Notes: generated by a model from the sequence alone, not told the origin. Shown: positions 1 through 30,600, counted from the first letter of the stretch. The stretch: 64,000 nucleotides of DNA from Cheilinus undulatus (GCF_018320785.1 NC_054885.1:11034421-11098420), one strand, 5' to 3'. Numbers and translations are program-made.

Positions 1-396
1 TCACAAGGATGACTCAGAGCTTGTGGAAATGCGATGGAGAGAATCAGCTCGTCTGGATGGCTATTTATGTGTGTGTGCTCCCAAAGCGTCACATTATCCA
101 GGTGGATTGATAAAACACCATTAGAGCTCACGAATCTTTACACACAGTGATACAGGCAGCAGGGAAGCCCTTCAGTGACTCACTTTCTCTCACTGTCAGA
201 GCACGAAGCCAGGGCGTGCCGCTCACTGTCCTGTTTCTGGAAATAAACTGATCCTTTAACCTACGTTCGTATAGATCAGACCTGTTTCTAAAGTTGTCTG
301 TGCACCTGCCACTGATGCATTGTGGGAGGAGAGCAGCAGCATGTGTCTTTCAAATGTGAAAACATAAGGGCTGTTTACATTGAGGTGCTTCTTTTA

Positions 397-17965
<17,569 letters not shown>

Positions 17966-18900
17966 GTTCGCAGCTGCTGTTGTTGTGGTGGTTGTGATGC
18001 GGGGCTCCTTGCTATCTGTGGTACCCTCGACCTTTTCCAGGGTCGCCTCGGTTGGGAACCGGGTTCTGGACTGCTGGTGAGGTGTGGTAGGATGCGGAGG
18101 TGGGGTGGACAGGTCGAGCCTTGGCGGCCGGGCCTGCTCTGTTGCGTCCTCGGCCTTGTCCGCTGTCAGCGCCGGGGAGTGAGGAGGGGAGGTCGGCGGG
18201 GGAGCGGGTAGAGAAACGCGGACGTATTTGCTCGCTATTCGCCCAATCGCGGCGCCGTTGGTGGGTGCAAGTCGCTGTCTGACTGCAGGGGGTGGGGATG
18301 GATGGACTGGGGCTCCGAAGAGGGAGGCCCGCTGAAATTAGCTAAATCAATCCGGCTTTACCCCGGGAAATGTGGGGTAACGGTAACTAGTGAGACAACG
18401 CGCAGCACGACCTGCACCTTGAGGAACAAAACCCTGTTTATAGCTAACGTTAGCGTTAAGCTACCTTACACTAGGCAGCCAACTGCTGATATAGGAACAA
18501 CAACAATGAAAACAAAGGCTCATTTGATATTGACACACATTCAACAACTTTGCTTACGATATCCCCAGTCCGTGTGCTCCTCCGATTGTCCCTCGTCTGG
18601 GGGAGAGCGGAGGAAAAAGCTATCCATTCAAAGCCGTTTCCAATACGGAATAGCGCTAACGTTAATGTTGCTTTGGAAGTTCGCGGAGACGAGAGTTGCC
18701 ACGGCCCAACATTAACCAAACCGACCCTAATATGACAAATGACAGAAAGTCGCACCTCGTTGCATTTCTGGCTAACCTCTGGTTTCCTAGGAAAGAAGGT
18801 GCCCGGTCACACTACGTTAGCCCCAGCCGTGTAGCTCTCAACCCGCTCCTCCCGTACGGCTTGAGATGTGCTCAGTCTGAGGTAAATCTCAAAATGGCGG
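17966..18900 (-). promoter_or_regulatory. usp7: usp7 5'UTR / CpG-rich promoter region
   Basis: Immediately upstream of the usp7 ATG the sequence turns GC- and CpG-rich (especially 17966-18300), as expected for a CpG-island promoter of a housekeeping gene. The transcription start cannot be fixed from sequence. Long ORFs here (for example 18302-18715) show no family resemblance. Confidence 0.6.
18890..18900 (+). promoter_or_regulatory. YY1-like motif CAAAATGGCGG
   Basis: Matches the YY1 core AAnATGGCGG. About 0.9 kb upstream of the usp7 ATG on the opposite strand. First of four CAAAATGGCG words in the region. Confidence 0.55.
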
Positions 18901-20398
18901 TCGCGCTCTTCTCTGAAATGTCACATCCGCATGGAGATCCAAACACAGGCCCATCCCCAGCCAGGTTCACATCCACATTAAATAATACGGATCGGTACAC
19001 TGCTCATGATACAGGAGGAAAGAGTAGAAGTACTTCAGTCAGTTTTAGGCAAAAATTTAGATTATGAAGAGGGCCCGGGCCTGGATACTGCGTTTTGCAT
19101 TATGGCCTAAATCACACTTTCTGCTTTTGGAGCAAAATAATCATTGTCTGACTAAACCTAACAACTGATATGAGTAGAAATAGTTATTTTTTAAATTGTA
19201 AAACAAAAAATTGAATCATTTACCTTCGGACACAATAGGTAATCGATACTTTTTATGTAATGGTGAATTATACTGGCTGTTTTAACAAAGTTAAAGAGCA
19301 CATGTATGATTAGAAAGTTTGGCTCCCACAAACAGCATATGTACCATAATAGATAAAATAATCACCAGATTGTACCTGTCTACAAAGAGCAAAAGTCGTC
19401 CTTCAAATACCTCTATTTTACCGGGAAAAACATTTACATGTATATTAGGTCATTCAGTCCATTATTTTACATTTGTATATGATTTTATTGCACCTATTCA
19501 CTGATTGCACCTCTCAATAATATTTTTTGTAACTTTAAAAAATAATAATTGTAGCCTTAATTCATTCTGTTTACTTTTATTTCCTTTTTTTTAATTATTT
19601 AATTCATAAAAATCAGATTAAAGTATTTAAAACAGCATTATCTTGTTAATTGTTTAATAGTATCTACCGTTATTTTATTAATGTTCTATATACACATACA
19701 CCAACAAGAATAAAAACATTGGCTATACAGTACATGCCCAGCAAATTCCGACTACTAATTATGATACCTGCGATCATTATTTGATTTACTAGGTGAATAA
19801 CTTTATTTTTAACCAGGGATATTGATAACTTCAACATCCTATCGAGAATGAGGTGTCAGCAATTGTCAACTGGAGCGTCAGAGCTGCAGTGGATGAAATA
19901 GTTAAATTTGGATTTTGAATAAATGGCACCACCTAGTGGTAAAAACCAACTAGGCTTTAATTGTCTTGCCATGATCTCGGCTTTTGTTTGTTTTTATTTT
20001 CAGGGCTATATTTTAATGATATATCTATACGAGTCACATCTTAACATGTACAATATTCATTTAAAAGTTTGCACTTGAATAAGAGGATTATTTATTGCTT
20101 TATCAAACCATAAATCATAAAGTATTTACTGTTCAGTCCTCTAATAGATATCTATAGAGTTTTTTGAATCATATAATATTTATATGTATTGGTATATTTT
20201 TTATTGTGTTATTTATTTTGTTAAATATACTGTAGTTTTTGTTTTTATATTAATGTTTATTCTTAACCCAAGTACCCTGAGTTCCTCATCTTGTCCTTTT
20301 TCATGTGCGTGCATGGTGTTCTAGTGACAATGGACCTGCTTGAATATTATATTATATTATATTATATTATATTATATTATATTATATTATATTATATG
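18901..20398. other. Intergenic AT-rich spacer
   Basis: Unique-looking AT-rich DNA between the divergent usp7 and hapstr1 promoters; ends in an ATTAT microsatellite. No gene seen. Confidence 0.5.
20346..20395. repeat. (ATTAT)10 microsatellite
   Basis: Ten uninterrupted ATTAT units directly abutting the MITE that starts at 20399. Confidence 0.95.
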
Positions 20399-21013
20399 TA
20401 GGGCTGTTAAGATTTATTAAGTTAATCTCAATTATTCAAAGTCCATATTAGGGGCACTATATGTTTTATCGCAATTAATCGCATGCTTTATTCTCTCCTT
20501 CAACACTTTTGGTTAAGGCATTTCAGCATCTCCCTGCAGCCACGTTGATATAAGACAAGTCCCCAAAGCCCCCATGATGTCTCAATTTACTCCAAATAAA
20601 TAAAGAAATACAACGTATAAAAAGCTCGATGGACAATTCAGTCGTCTGAACGTTGTCAGAACGTTGTCTGTTCTCTAATTTTATTTTCAAACCGAAGCAA
20701 GACCCTTTTCTGTGTTTATGGTCATGTTAAAATCTTTGATCTACCAATAAAAGCAGGGCTTTATCCAGACAGGAAGTCAATTACCCCTTGTTTCAAACAG
20801 TAAAAACATTCATTTAAACAAAACAACACAAAAACAAAACAAAACAAAACAAAACAAAACAAAACAAAACAAAAAACAAAATAAAAAGGAAAGAAATGGA
20901 AAAAAAGTAATGGGATTTGAAAATGTGGTAGGGGGATGTGCGACTTATCGAGAATGAATACCGGAATCCAGGGCTTAATCGCGATTGAAACAATGGCTCT
21001 TTTAACAGCCCTA
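20399..21013. mobile_element. MITE with TA target duplication and GGGCTGTTAA ends
   Basis: Left end TA|GGGCTGTTAA at 20399-20410 and right end TTAACAGCCC|TA at 21002-21013 form a perfect 10-bp terminal inverted repeat flanked by TA. Internal 'atcgcaattaatcgcat' near the left and 'ttaatcgcgatt' near the right also mirror each other. Carries a CAAAA microsatellite at 20831-20870. No transposase: non-autonomous. Confidence 0.75.
20831..20870. repeat. (AAAAC)8 microsatellite
   Basis: Eight exact AAAAC units inside the MITE at 20399-21013; imperfect units flank them. Confidence 0.95.
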
Positions 21014-21197
21014 ATACTATGTTTTTTATTTGTGTCAAAAAGCAGTTTGCTGGTTTTCATGACAAACATTGCCCTCTCTTGCAAGCTTACTTATGTAGAA
21101 TTTCAATGTTGTTCTTTTGTGTCAACGCTGTGATTAGCGTGACAGAGAGCCAGTCAAATTCTGAAACAGGTCTTTGAGCCCACCCCGCAAGGTTCAA

Positions 21198-21477
21198 TTA
21201 GCCAATAGCCGCTGACATGTAGTGCAATAGGCGGACTAAAGTCAACAGCATTATAGTCTGCGAAGTATATATACCGACGTCGGCAACTGGGGAAAACAGT
21301 TAGCAAAGCTTATCCCCACAGATGGTTAAATACGAAGGGCTCATGTTACATTACAGGGCGAAATAATATAACACTGACATTATTCATAAGTTTTCCCATA
21401 TAATTCGTCATACCCGTGTCCACATATCAATATTTTGACAAGCTAAAAGCGCATTTCCATCGAGTTTGGTGCATTAA
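21198..21477 (+). promoter_or_regulatory. hapstr1: hapstr1 proximal promoter / 5'UTR
   Basis: CCAAT box at 21202-21206 and TATATATA at 21266-21273, about 270 and 205 bases before the ATG. The roughly 64-base spacing between them suits a CCAAT/TATA pair. Start site inferred, not shown. Confidence 0.45.
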
Positions 21478-21673
21478 ATGGAGGAGAAGAAGGAAGACGG
21501 AGACTCGGAGATTCAGGAACACGGACCCGAGCACTGGTTCTCAAAATGGGAGCGGCAGTGTTTGGCCGAAGCGGAGCAGAGGGAGCTGAGCGAGGAGGAG
21601 GCCGACAACGACCAGGATAAACTGTGGCATCTTTTCCAGAACTCCGCCACAGCTGTAGCTCAGTTATACAAAG
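21478..21673 (+). CDS. hapstr1: hapstr1 coding exon 1
   Basis: Codons 1-65 plus one base. Ends in KLWHLFQNSATAVAQLYK; the donor after AAAG is GTTCAA, non-consensus from +3 on. Read-through would stop at 21747. Confidence 0.9.
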
Positions 21674-24600
21674 GTTCAAATCAGCACTGTCTGTGTACTT
21701 GTTTGTCCGATAATGCGCTGTCAGTGTACATTTCTCTTGTTGGTTAGCAACCTGGCTACTTATCGACCGTTAAAGGGAACTAACGTTAGCGTCAGTATCA
21801 GCAGAATGCTAACTAGCTCGTTAGCAAACTCGCTGACCAGCACTGGGTAACGTTTACAGCTGATTTTGCAATGCTAAATTTAGCTAGCTTCTGCTATCCA
21901 GCAAAAATAGTTATGAACTCAGATACTGCCTTATGCATTATTTTCGAGTGATGGGCAACCAGAGCTACATTAAGAAACGAAATCATATAACGTCCGGTTT
22001 ATGTTTTTTTTCCTTTGTCAACGGCTTGTTGACACCAAGTTAGACAGGAAAGGTTAGCTAACCCACCGCTAGCCGGGCTAGTTACAAAATGGCGAAGGTA
22101 ACAACAATCGTAGCTACGCGACATTCCCAGATGACAGTCTCCTGTAAACTGTCAGTGTTACCATCTGTTATACCGGATGCGATTAGCTGTTGAAATGCGG
22201 CATTAACTTGCAGAGTTAACGACACAGAAGTGTACATTTGTGTTCAGTTTCAGTGATTGCTGCTGAGTGTGCAGATTGTAAGGCAACGAGAGCTTAGGTT
22301 ATTATCACAAAATGGCGAGGATAGTATTGGTTCGACCTGAATATAGTGGTATGTCTACAATCTGCTTCGATTGTGTCGTTTTCAGACTGAGCAAATCCCC
22401 CGACAAGTTGATTAAGCTCGACTTTTTTATATGTCTTTGTGCTGTGATGCATGTTTTACATGGGTTTGCAACTTTCCTGCTGAGAGGGCAGTTAAGTTGG
22501 TGTGTCGGTGCTTCTTTGCTAAACAAGCTGCTGCCAAGTTGGCCATCTAGCGCCGGCTGACAGTTATTTATACGCCAAACCCTGTCCATGCAATTCTAGA
22601 TGCTAGACAAAATGGCGAATGAAAATTATCTTCACCTCAACCCTGCAATCTTCTAGCTTTTGTGCCTCTCTGGTGTTTTGTTGTCTTTTGGTCACATTAT
22701 CCTCGGTTGCTTGGTTTTAAATAGCAAATGCATCATGTACAGAAACAAAACATATTTCCCTTTTTCCTCCCACAGACAGAGTATGTCATCAGCAGGGCCT
22801 GTCATTGTGGGTGCCATTTCAGAACTCTGCCACAGCAGTGACCAACCTCTACAAAGGTATCTCCCCACATGCATTCTTCCTTTTTCCCTCTTCCTTTTGG
22901 CAAAATATATTGATCTGCAGACCTACTGGTGCTGTGCTGTATCTGATCAATACGGACTGCAGCTAGTTGTTATTACACTAAATAACATAGTCATAGGTTT
23001 TATTGATAAGCTCACCTAACGTGTCAAACACAGACCTGACACTCTTATCAGTGATGTATTGATCATGTTGTCACTGTGGGGTTTTTGTATGTCAGTGAAA
23101 GACAAGTTCACCATGAGGTGAAAACTCAATTTCAAAACTTGTTTATGACAATGCCGGGAATCCACCAGTGAAACAGAGCTGTTTTGTTTAGGTAAGAATG
23201 AGACTAGGCCGAATGTCACTCTTGAACAGGAATGTACCACCCCAAAATTTGTCAAAAGAGCCAGAAAAGGATGAAAAGTGTTCACCCTCTAGAAAAAAGG
23301 TCATGTTGAGTTGTTAAAGCAGCCACTTGTTTATGTTTTTACAACAAAACAGTATTTATATTATGATCAATAATGCAAAGATTTTTCCATGGTTTGCGGT
23401 CTTCAGCTTAAAATAGAGTTACTGCTTGACCGTTGGTATTGTCTACGATCAACAATGATGATTATGCTTTTGTCTTCAATCACAGAGAGTGTAGAGGCCC
23501 ATCAGAGGAGCTTTGACAGGGGCTTCCAGATAGGACACCAACGACGCAATAAGGTGAGCCCGTTTCTTCTCTTGGCTTTTTTATTGCTCTCTCCTCTTCT
23601 TATGTACCTGGACAGATGTTTACATACAACAAAAGGTTTACACAACAGAGATGTTAATAGGAACATATTTTGTTTTTCAATCTTGAATTAGAACAGTGCT
23701 CATTAATCAACTTATAAGTGATGTGCATCTACATAAATGTGGTCCATTCCTCAGGCAGGTACTTTGAAAACATGACACAAAAGTTTATAATTACAGGACA
23801 CCTCGAATTTTTTTCACAGCACAATGCTTATAAAAGCTCACAAATGGTTTCAAGCAAAAAGTGGATGCTCTTTTTACTCTGCAAGTAGCAGACTAGCTTT
23901 CAATTAACTGAATAAGATGCAGGATGAGCCAGAAATCCTGGGAATGGGCAGCAGAAGAGATCAAAGATTTTCTGTGTGGTTACATGACTGTTTTTTTTTT
24001 TTTTTTTTTTTTTTTTAATGATTCATCTCTGGATGTTTTTGTGGATAACCACACTTAATCTCACCCTTTTGTCACATTTTGAAATTGTACTGTTTAGCAT
24101 TTAAAACTGTTTTTGTTTTTTTTTTCCGCTGTCTTAAACTGAGTTTACCTTACTTCCTGTTTGGATACAGAGCTGATTTTATTTTGAAAGATAATAGGAA
24201 ACTTTGAAAATATGACATGAAATTCACCTCGGAAAGGGGACTTGTTGTGATTGGAAAAGAAATAAGGGGACAGTAAAAAGGTTGATATTACAAGGAGCAG
24301 ATGACTTTTGACTTGTCCACTGAGTTTGCTGTGAGGTTTAAAGTGAATTGAGTAATTAAGGAGCAGTGGTGGACTAATTTTACATCACTGTGGCTGCAGG
24401 GAGATGCTGACATGGCTCAACAAAATTGTGCTGAAAGGGACAATAAAACCTGATTAATCATGGTTATAATATGTACCTCAAGAAGACAGCCCCTTTTGAC
24501 TACATTCACTTCTAAACAAGGTTTTTTTTACAGTCTACCTTATTTTCTACTTTGGTAACCATTCTATTTTTTTGCAATTTTGGGATAAAGTCTTGACATT

Positions 24601-27600
24601 GCTGTGGAGAAGTATTTGCCCCCTTTTTATTTCTTATCTTTGCACATATTTGTCACACTTCAGTATTTCAGATCATCAAACAAATTTGAATGTTAGACAA
24701 GGTTCTTTTGTGACCTCCTGGATGGCTGGAGTCATTTATGTTGGTCAGCCACTTCTTGGAATGTTCCCCACTGTTCCAAGTTTTCTCAATTTGTGGATAA
24801 TGGCTCTCACTGTGGTTCGCTGGAGTCCCAAAGCCCCAGAAATGGCTTTTTTTGTAACCATTTCTAGACTGATGGATGTGAATAACTTTGTTTCTCATCT
24901 GGTGTTGAATTTTTTTAGCTTGCAGCATGATACACGATGGTTGCTCTAGGAGATCTTTCACCCTACTTCACTTTGTAAGACAGGTTATATTTAAGGTATT
25001 TTTTAATCTAACAGGTCTGACAATAATCAGGCCTTGGTGTTGCCAGTGACATTGAACTCACTTTTTTCCCTTAATAAATGAAATAATCTTTTAAAAACCG
25101 CATGTTGTATTTACTCTGGTTATCTTTGTCTAAAATTCCTATTTTTTGAGAATCTGAAACACAAGTGTGACAAATATGCAAAAAATAAGAAATCAGGAAG
25201 GGGTTATGTACTTACTCACAGCACTGTAATGCTGGGCAAGACCATTTAAAGCTTTAGGAACAGTACAAATATCCTTCAACCAGAAGTAGTAAGTGCTCTT
25301 ATTTAAATCAAGCCTTGTTTAATGGATTCTTGCTCTTGTTTTGATCATAGGACATGTTGGCCTGGGTGAAAAAGCGCAGGAGAACTATACGCAGAGAGGA
25401 TCTTATCAGCTTTCTATGTGGCAAAGCACCACCACACAGGAGTAGCAGGGCCAGCACCCGACTGACCATGGTGGCCCCCAGCCGGGCTAATTCACCAGCT
25501 GAGACTGGCTCATCTGTGGAAGCAGACCTCCAGCCCTTCAGGGAGGCCATAGCACTGCATGGTGAGGTCACTGGAATCAACCCTCAATGGCCTTTTACTA
25601 AGTGTGCTTTGTTCAGTGTCACTGCTGGTCTTTAAAGTCACTATAGAGAGTATCTGATGTTGGATATCTGTTTATGCGTGTAGACAGTCTCACATTTTTT
25701 GAAGCTTAGCACAGGTTATAAGGTCTATTTTTAGACGTATGCCTTATTTTTGTTTTAATAATGTCTTCTAAGGGAGGAAAACTGGTTAAAATGTCATCCA
25801 GTTGATCATTATTAGTCAACAGTTTTACCTGAATGATGAAGTTCCAAGAACTGAGATTTAGTTCATATGAGTGTTGCTGAGAGAGTGTGTGTTTGTGTGT
25901 GAAAAAATAAGTCTGCCCTTCAGTTGTTGTACTCACATGTGCTTCAGAGATAAGGGTGTGTTGTGAATGGGTGTGTTACTATCAGCCAATGGTGAAAGAG
26001 GGCCTCTCTTCGGCCCCTCCTGTGCACGTTTTTTGTTTATAAGATAAAAAACTTCCACTATACAAGGTTATTTTTAAAAAAACAAAATTTTTATTTTTTT
26101 TTTTAATATATAGAAGAAACTGGCTATTTGCAGTATATCTGAAGTTGATGTTTCTATTGAGCTGTGTGTGATAAGTGTGCAAACTTATCCGGAGTTTCCT
26201 CCGTTTTTAAAGGGGCCATTTTAGGGTGTAACTGAAGTGAGGGTGGATGATGAGAGGCATTTGCTGGTTTAGGTTTCAGACGCACAAGTTCAGTGTGTGT
26301 CAGAAGGTTGCAGTGTGTCTCCTTTCTCAGTTATCAGATCCCTTTTGCCTTTCAACACAGATGTTAATTCTTGGCATTGACATGATCGTAACGTATTTTA
26401 AGTTTCTGTGAACTACATTCTTGACTCTGACACTCAAAACAACATTTAAATTCCCACAGGTTGAAGATAGAAATGTCCTTTCAGCATCGTTTAGGTCACA
26501 GGCTCTGATGCCAGAAGAGATCCCACAGACATGAATGTCTTATATCAGTTTCCTCTGACTCATTTTGTGCATGTGATTGGCACTAAGTAATGCTCGGTCT
26601 TTTTGAGATGGCTATGTCAATTTCTGATGTGTTAAAGAAACATCCCCATAAAGCAGTTCTGACAAAGAGGAACGTGACTCAAGTAATTCTCTGAAATCCA
26701 ATGTGAAGACAAGAACAGACCTTGAAATAACCACATGAGTGAGAGACTTCCAAGAATCAAGCCAAAGAGCTGCACCCTTCCTCACGCAAACAGGGCCACA
26801 CGTTTTAACAGCTTCTAATTGTGTTCTAAAACAATAGTCGTGTTAATGCAGGTCAGTTAGTTTTGGGTTTTTTTTTGAGCAAAATCAAGGGAAGAAGGGT
26901 GTCCGATTTCTTCAATTTTTTATGTTAGAGAAAATTTTAAAAATTATCTTTTGTCAGTGTTTGTCAAACAAGATAAGACATAACAGGAGACCTTATTGAT
27001 CCCATATTGGGGACATTTTTGTTGTTGCATCATCTTAGTAGAGAACAATAGAAGAGAAAGCCAGTCAAGCAATAAGTAACAAACTGTAAATGACAAGCAT
27101 ACTAGCAATGAACACAGTAAGAATGAGAGTAATGGTATTATCAGGGTGTCTGCGGGGTCTTAAAGTATTACAGGTTGATGAATCAATAAAGCCAAGAATA
27201 AGGCTTTTAAAAAGTATTAAAACGTCGTAAATGAGAGGCTGAAATGTCTTAAATGTAGTTGTTTTTATTTAATTTTGTAGCCTGTTCATCTAAAGGGGTT
27301 TTTGCCTAATATATTTTTTTGTATTTATATTCAGTCACACTAGATTTTTTGAAACTTCACCAGATCTGACCTGAATTCTTCCCAGACATTTGGAGATAAA
27401 TCATTAAATGAACACAACTGTGTTATTGTGAATCATGACTGATTAGCTACACCAGTAAAGTGATATATCATTGACACATCAATGCTTTTAAATTAGAATT
27501 AAAGATTGTAATTATCCTGAAATTGGCATTTATATCATATATGTTGGCTGTTCAGGTTTTTGTTTTTAACCACAGTGTTTGTAAATATGTACTTCTAGAC

Positions 27601-30600
27601 TGCAGTACAGCTAGTTTTAGGCCACTAAAGTAAAAAAGGAAAATAAAAGACTTTCAATTCAGCTTAAGGTACAAGGTATTTTTTTCTCATAGTCTCTTCT
27701 GAAATTGCTCCAAAAAAGCTTAATTTGTGTTAAGCTTTAATTTTATTTTTTTCTTACACTCACCACTAAGCATACACATAGCTGTGTTGTAAATGTAACT
27801 GGTTAGAAATTGAAGATGTTAAAGGTCTTAAAATTCTTAAATCTAATGTCAGAATTTTTCTATATATCCTGATTATATATACGTTTGTGAAAAGATCCAA
27901 TCTTTTTTGAACACAGTAATTGCACATGCTTATATGTAACATATTGATATGATAAAGTGAATATACTTGCAAGTACACAATGTAAATGTTGTTAGTTATA
28001 GCAGACCAACTTAGTTATTTACTGACCAACTTTTAGCTCTGGGTATAAATATCAGATGTGTAAAGAACTGATAATAAATAACCCCAGTACTGAAAATGCC
28101 AACAAGCACCTTGTACTTTTAACACGAGAGAGTACGAGGGGGTTCAACCAAAACAGGTTGATTTCCTTATATCTGAACCTGACCTGAACTGAAATTAAAA
28201 ATTTAAGTTAGAACAATCAGCAAATCATGACACAAACAATCAGATAAGCAACATAAAGCATAAATTTGTGTACTGCATACATGACAGAAATACATATTTA
28301 TGAAATATAGATAAAACGAAAAAGCATGATAAAAACATAATCTCTGCATTTCACAATGTATTAAACTGGTATTTTATAACACATTCTGGTCAAAGAAATA
28401 TTGCATCATCTGCAATTTAAACATTACAGTAGGACAGATTACCATTTAATCCAAGTTTCAATAAATTGCCCAGCCTTAATTTGTAGTGTGCCACTTTTTC
28501 ATTTACCTGCCGTATTACTTAAGGTACGATATAATAATTAAGGCTTATAGTATTCCACTTATAGGCTACTTAATAAGAGGAAGTTGTAATCCAAACTGTT
28601 GCTTATTTTAAACCCCATTTTTCAGCCTGTTTGTCGTGTACTAGACCATGCAAGCCTGACCGATTATGTAGGCAGATATTTAGCCTTTGACCAGTTATCA
28701 CTATCTGCATTTTGTTTGACCAATTATAGATACAGTTAATTAATCCAAAAGTGGTGCTACTTTGGTTCCACTGCAGAGTATGTATTCCTCTCTGGCAGTG
28801 TTAATTTTGGCAACTATTTTTAATTTTAGTCCTAGTTTTAGTCTTTAAATGAAATGCATTTTAGTTTTAGTCACATTTAGCTAAGTCATTTCTATCCTTT
28901 TTAGTTTTAGTCTAGTTGTAGTCAATGAAAACTCAAAACATTTGGTCCAGTTTTGGTCCATATAAAGTCCTCACATTTTAGTCTTTACTTTTAGTCCAAG
29001 CATTTATTTTCTTGCCTAAATCAGGTACCAAATCATGGTAGTGTGTTCTCTGCACCCTGCCAAACCTGGGGTCCCTGCTTTCTACAGCTAAGAGGAAAAA
29101 TATCGACATCTGCATTGTTTTTGACAGATTTACCCTAAGTGGACAAATATCATTTTGGATTTCGATTGTCCGACGAAAACTACATTATATTGTAGTCTAG
29201 TTTTAGTCATCTTGATGAAAACTAAACTTTGTATTTGTCAGTTGTAGTCATCACAGATCTAGCTGTTTTTGTTCGTTTTAGTCTAGTTTTTGTCATGGAA
29301 AAAGGCTGTCGACTAACATTTTTGGTCGACGAAATTAACACTGTTCTCTGACTTTATTTTCCACTCACCACAGTCTGAACAAATGTCCTGTGTCAGACAC
29401 ATTCTGATTGGCAAGATGTCACATTAGCACTAGCCAAGCTACTCTTAAGCCTGTGTACTACTGACACAGTAAGGAGCATATGGCATCACTTACAGTTTTT
29501 CTGCTTCTACTGTGTTGTACTTGGGCTAAGTTGTTTATTTCATTTATTTTTTGATCCTACAATATTGCCATTGCCACATTAACTACAATCTGTACACCAT
29601 AGTAAAGGCATATTGGTTCCAAATATCTGCTATCGTTCTCATGATCTACTTATAATCTCATCAGCCCTGAAAAACCAACATCAGTCGACCCCTGATGTAA
29701 AAGTTTGCTGTGCTTTCTCCAGGGGCACTGTAAATTCATAGCTTACAATACTGAATTCTAAGTTTTGGACTCGTTAGAATTTAATAGTTTCAGCAGTCTC
29801 AAGCCAGAATTCAGGCTTTTCTCAACTTTTGTGGACTTTTATCAGGCAAGACATTGGTTCAAACCCATCGTGAGCAGACATATTGTAGTTGAAATGGAGA
29901 ACTACTCTGATATCATACTGAGTCAAATCATCCCAGCACACAGCTGCCTGTAAACATTTGGCAGCAGCTCTGGCATAAGGAGGAGGAGGCAGGGATTTTT
30001 TTGGTCAGTGAGCTAGTAGGTCCACTCAGCTTTGCTCATAAAGTCAGAAGGAACAAGCGGGAAAAGGGGGTTTATTTATGACGTTAATTTAAATCACTCT
30101 TTTAGGCCAGGCGACTTTTATTTCCCTGCCCCGAGGGCCGGTAAATTGAGCAGATTCCCTCGAAACTGCTCAAAAATACCCACGTTTGGCTGGTGGAGGG
30201 TGCCAATTTCCCACCCTGGTGTGTCATTTTAATGTTTTTAGTTATTGTTATGGAAAGTCTAATTTAATCCTAACCAGTCCTCTCCGAGGGTTCTAAATCT
30301 ATACCATCTCACTGTGTTCATTTTACTTTTGCCAGTTTTGCAGTGACATTGGTATAAATTTCAGATCAAGATGTCTTGCAAAACTACTTCATAATTCATA
30401 AAAGTAATTTGGATATCAAGGGTGCCCTGTGTCTTTATCCGATGATTCTCAGTGTTTCACTTTCCTTGTATCCTCAGGTCTGAGTGGAGCCATGGCGAGT
30501 ATCAGTGTTCGCTCAGGAGCTCCCGGTTCTCCAACACATGTGAGTGGGAGCAGCAGTAACGGAGGCGGCGCTGCTGGAGGCGGCTCCTCTGGCTCCGGGC

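Larger units (their letters stand above)
21674..22775 (+). other. hapstr1: hapstr1 intron 1 with three YY1-like words
   Basis: 1.1 kb intron close to the promoter, carrying CAAAATGGCG at 22085, 22308 and 22608. No coding sequence recognised beyond the exon 1 read-through. Confidence 0.6.
23554..25350 (+). other. hapstr1: hapstr1 intron 3
   Basis: 1.8 kb; contains a 26-base T run (23991-24016) and the Tc1-like element at 24596-25228. Intron 2 (22857-23485) shows nothing beyond splice signals. Confidence 0.6.
25562..30477 (+). other. hapstr1: hapstr1 intron 4, repeat-bearing
   Basis: 4.9 kb intron with a LINE-like fragment (26975-27115), a partial 'gtctgcggggtcttaaa' repeat (27143-27850) and an hAT-like MITE (28796-29343). 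No internal exon recognised. Confidence 0.6.

Noticed and set aside
18302-18715. 137-codon plus-strand ORF upstream of usp7
   Set aside because: Lies in CpG-rich promoter DNA where stops are rare by composition. The translation resembles no protein and overlaps an equally long antisense ORF.
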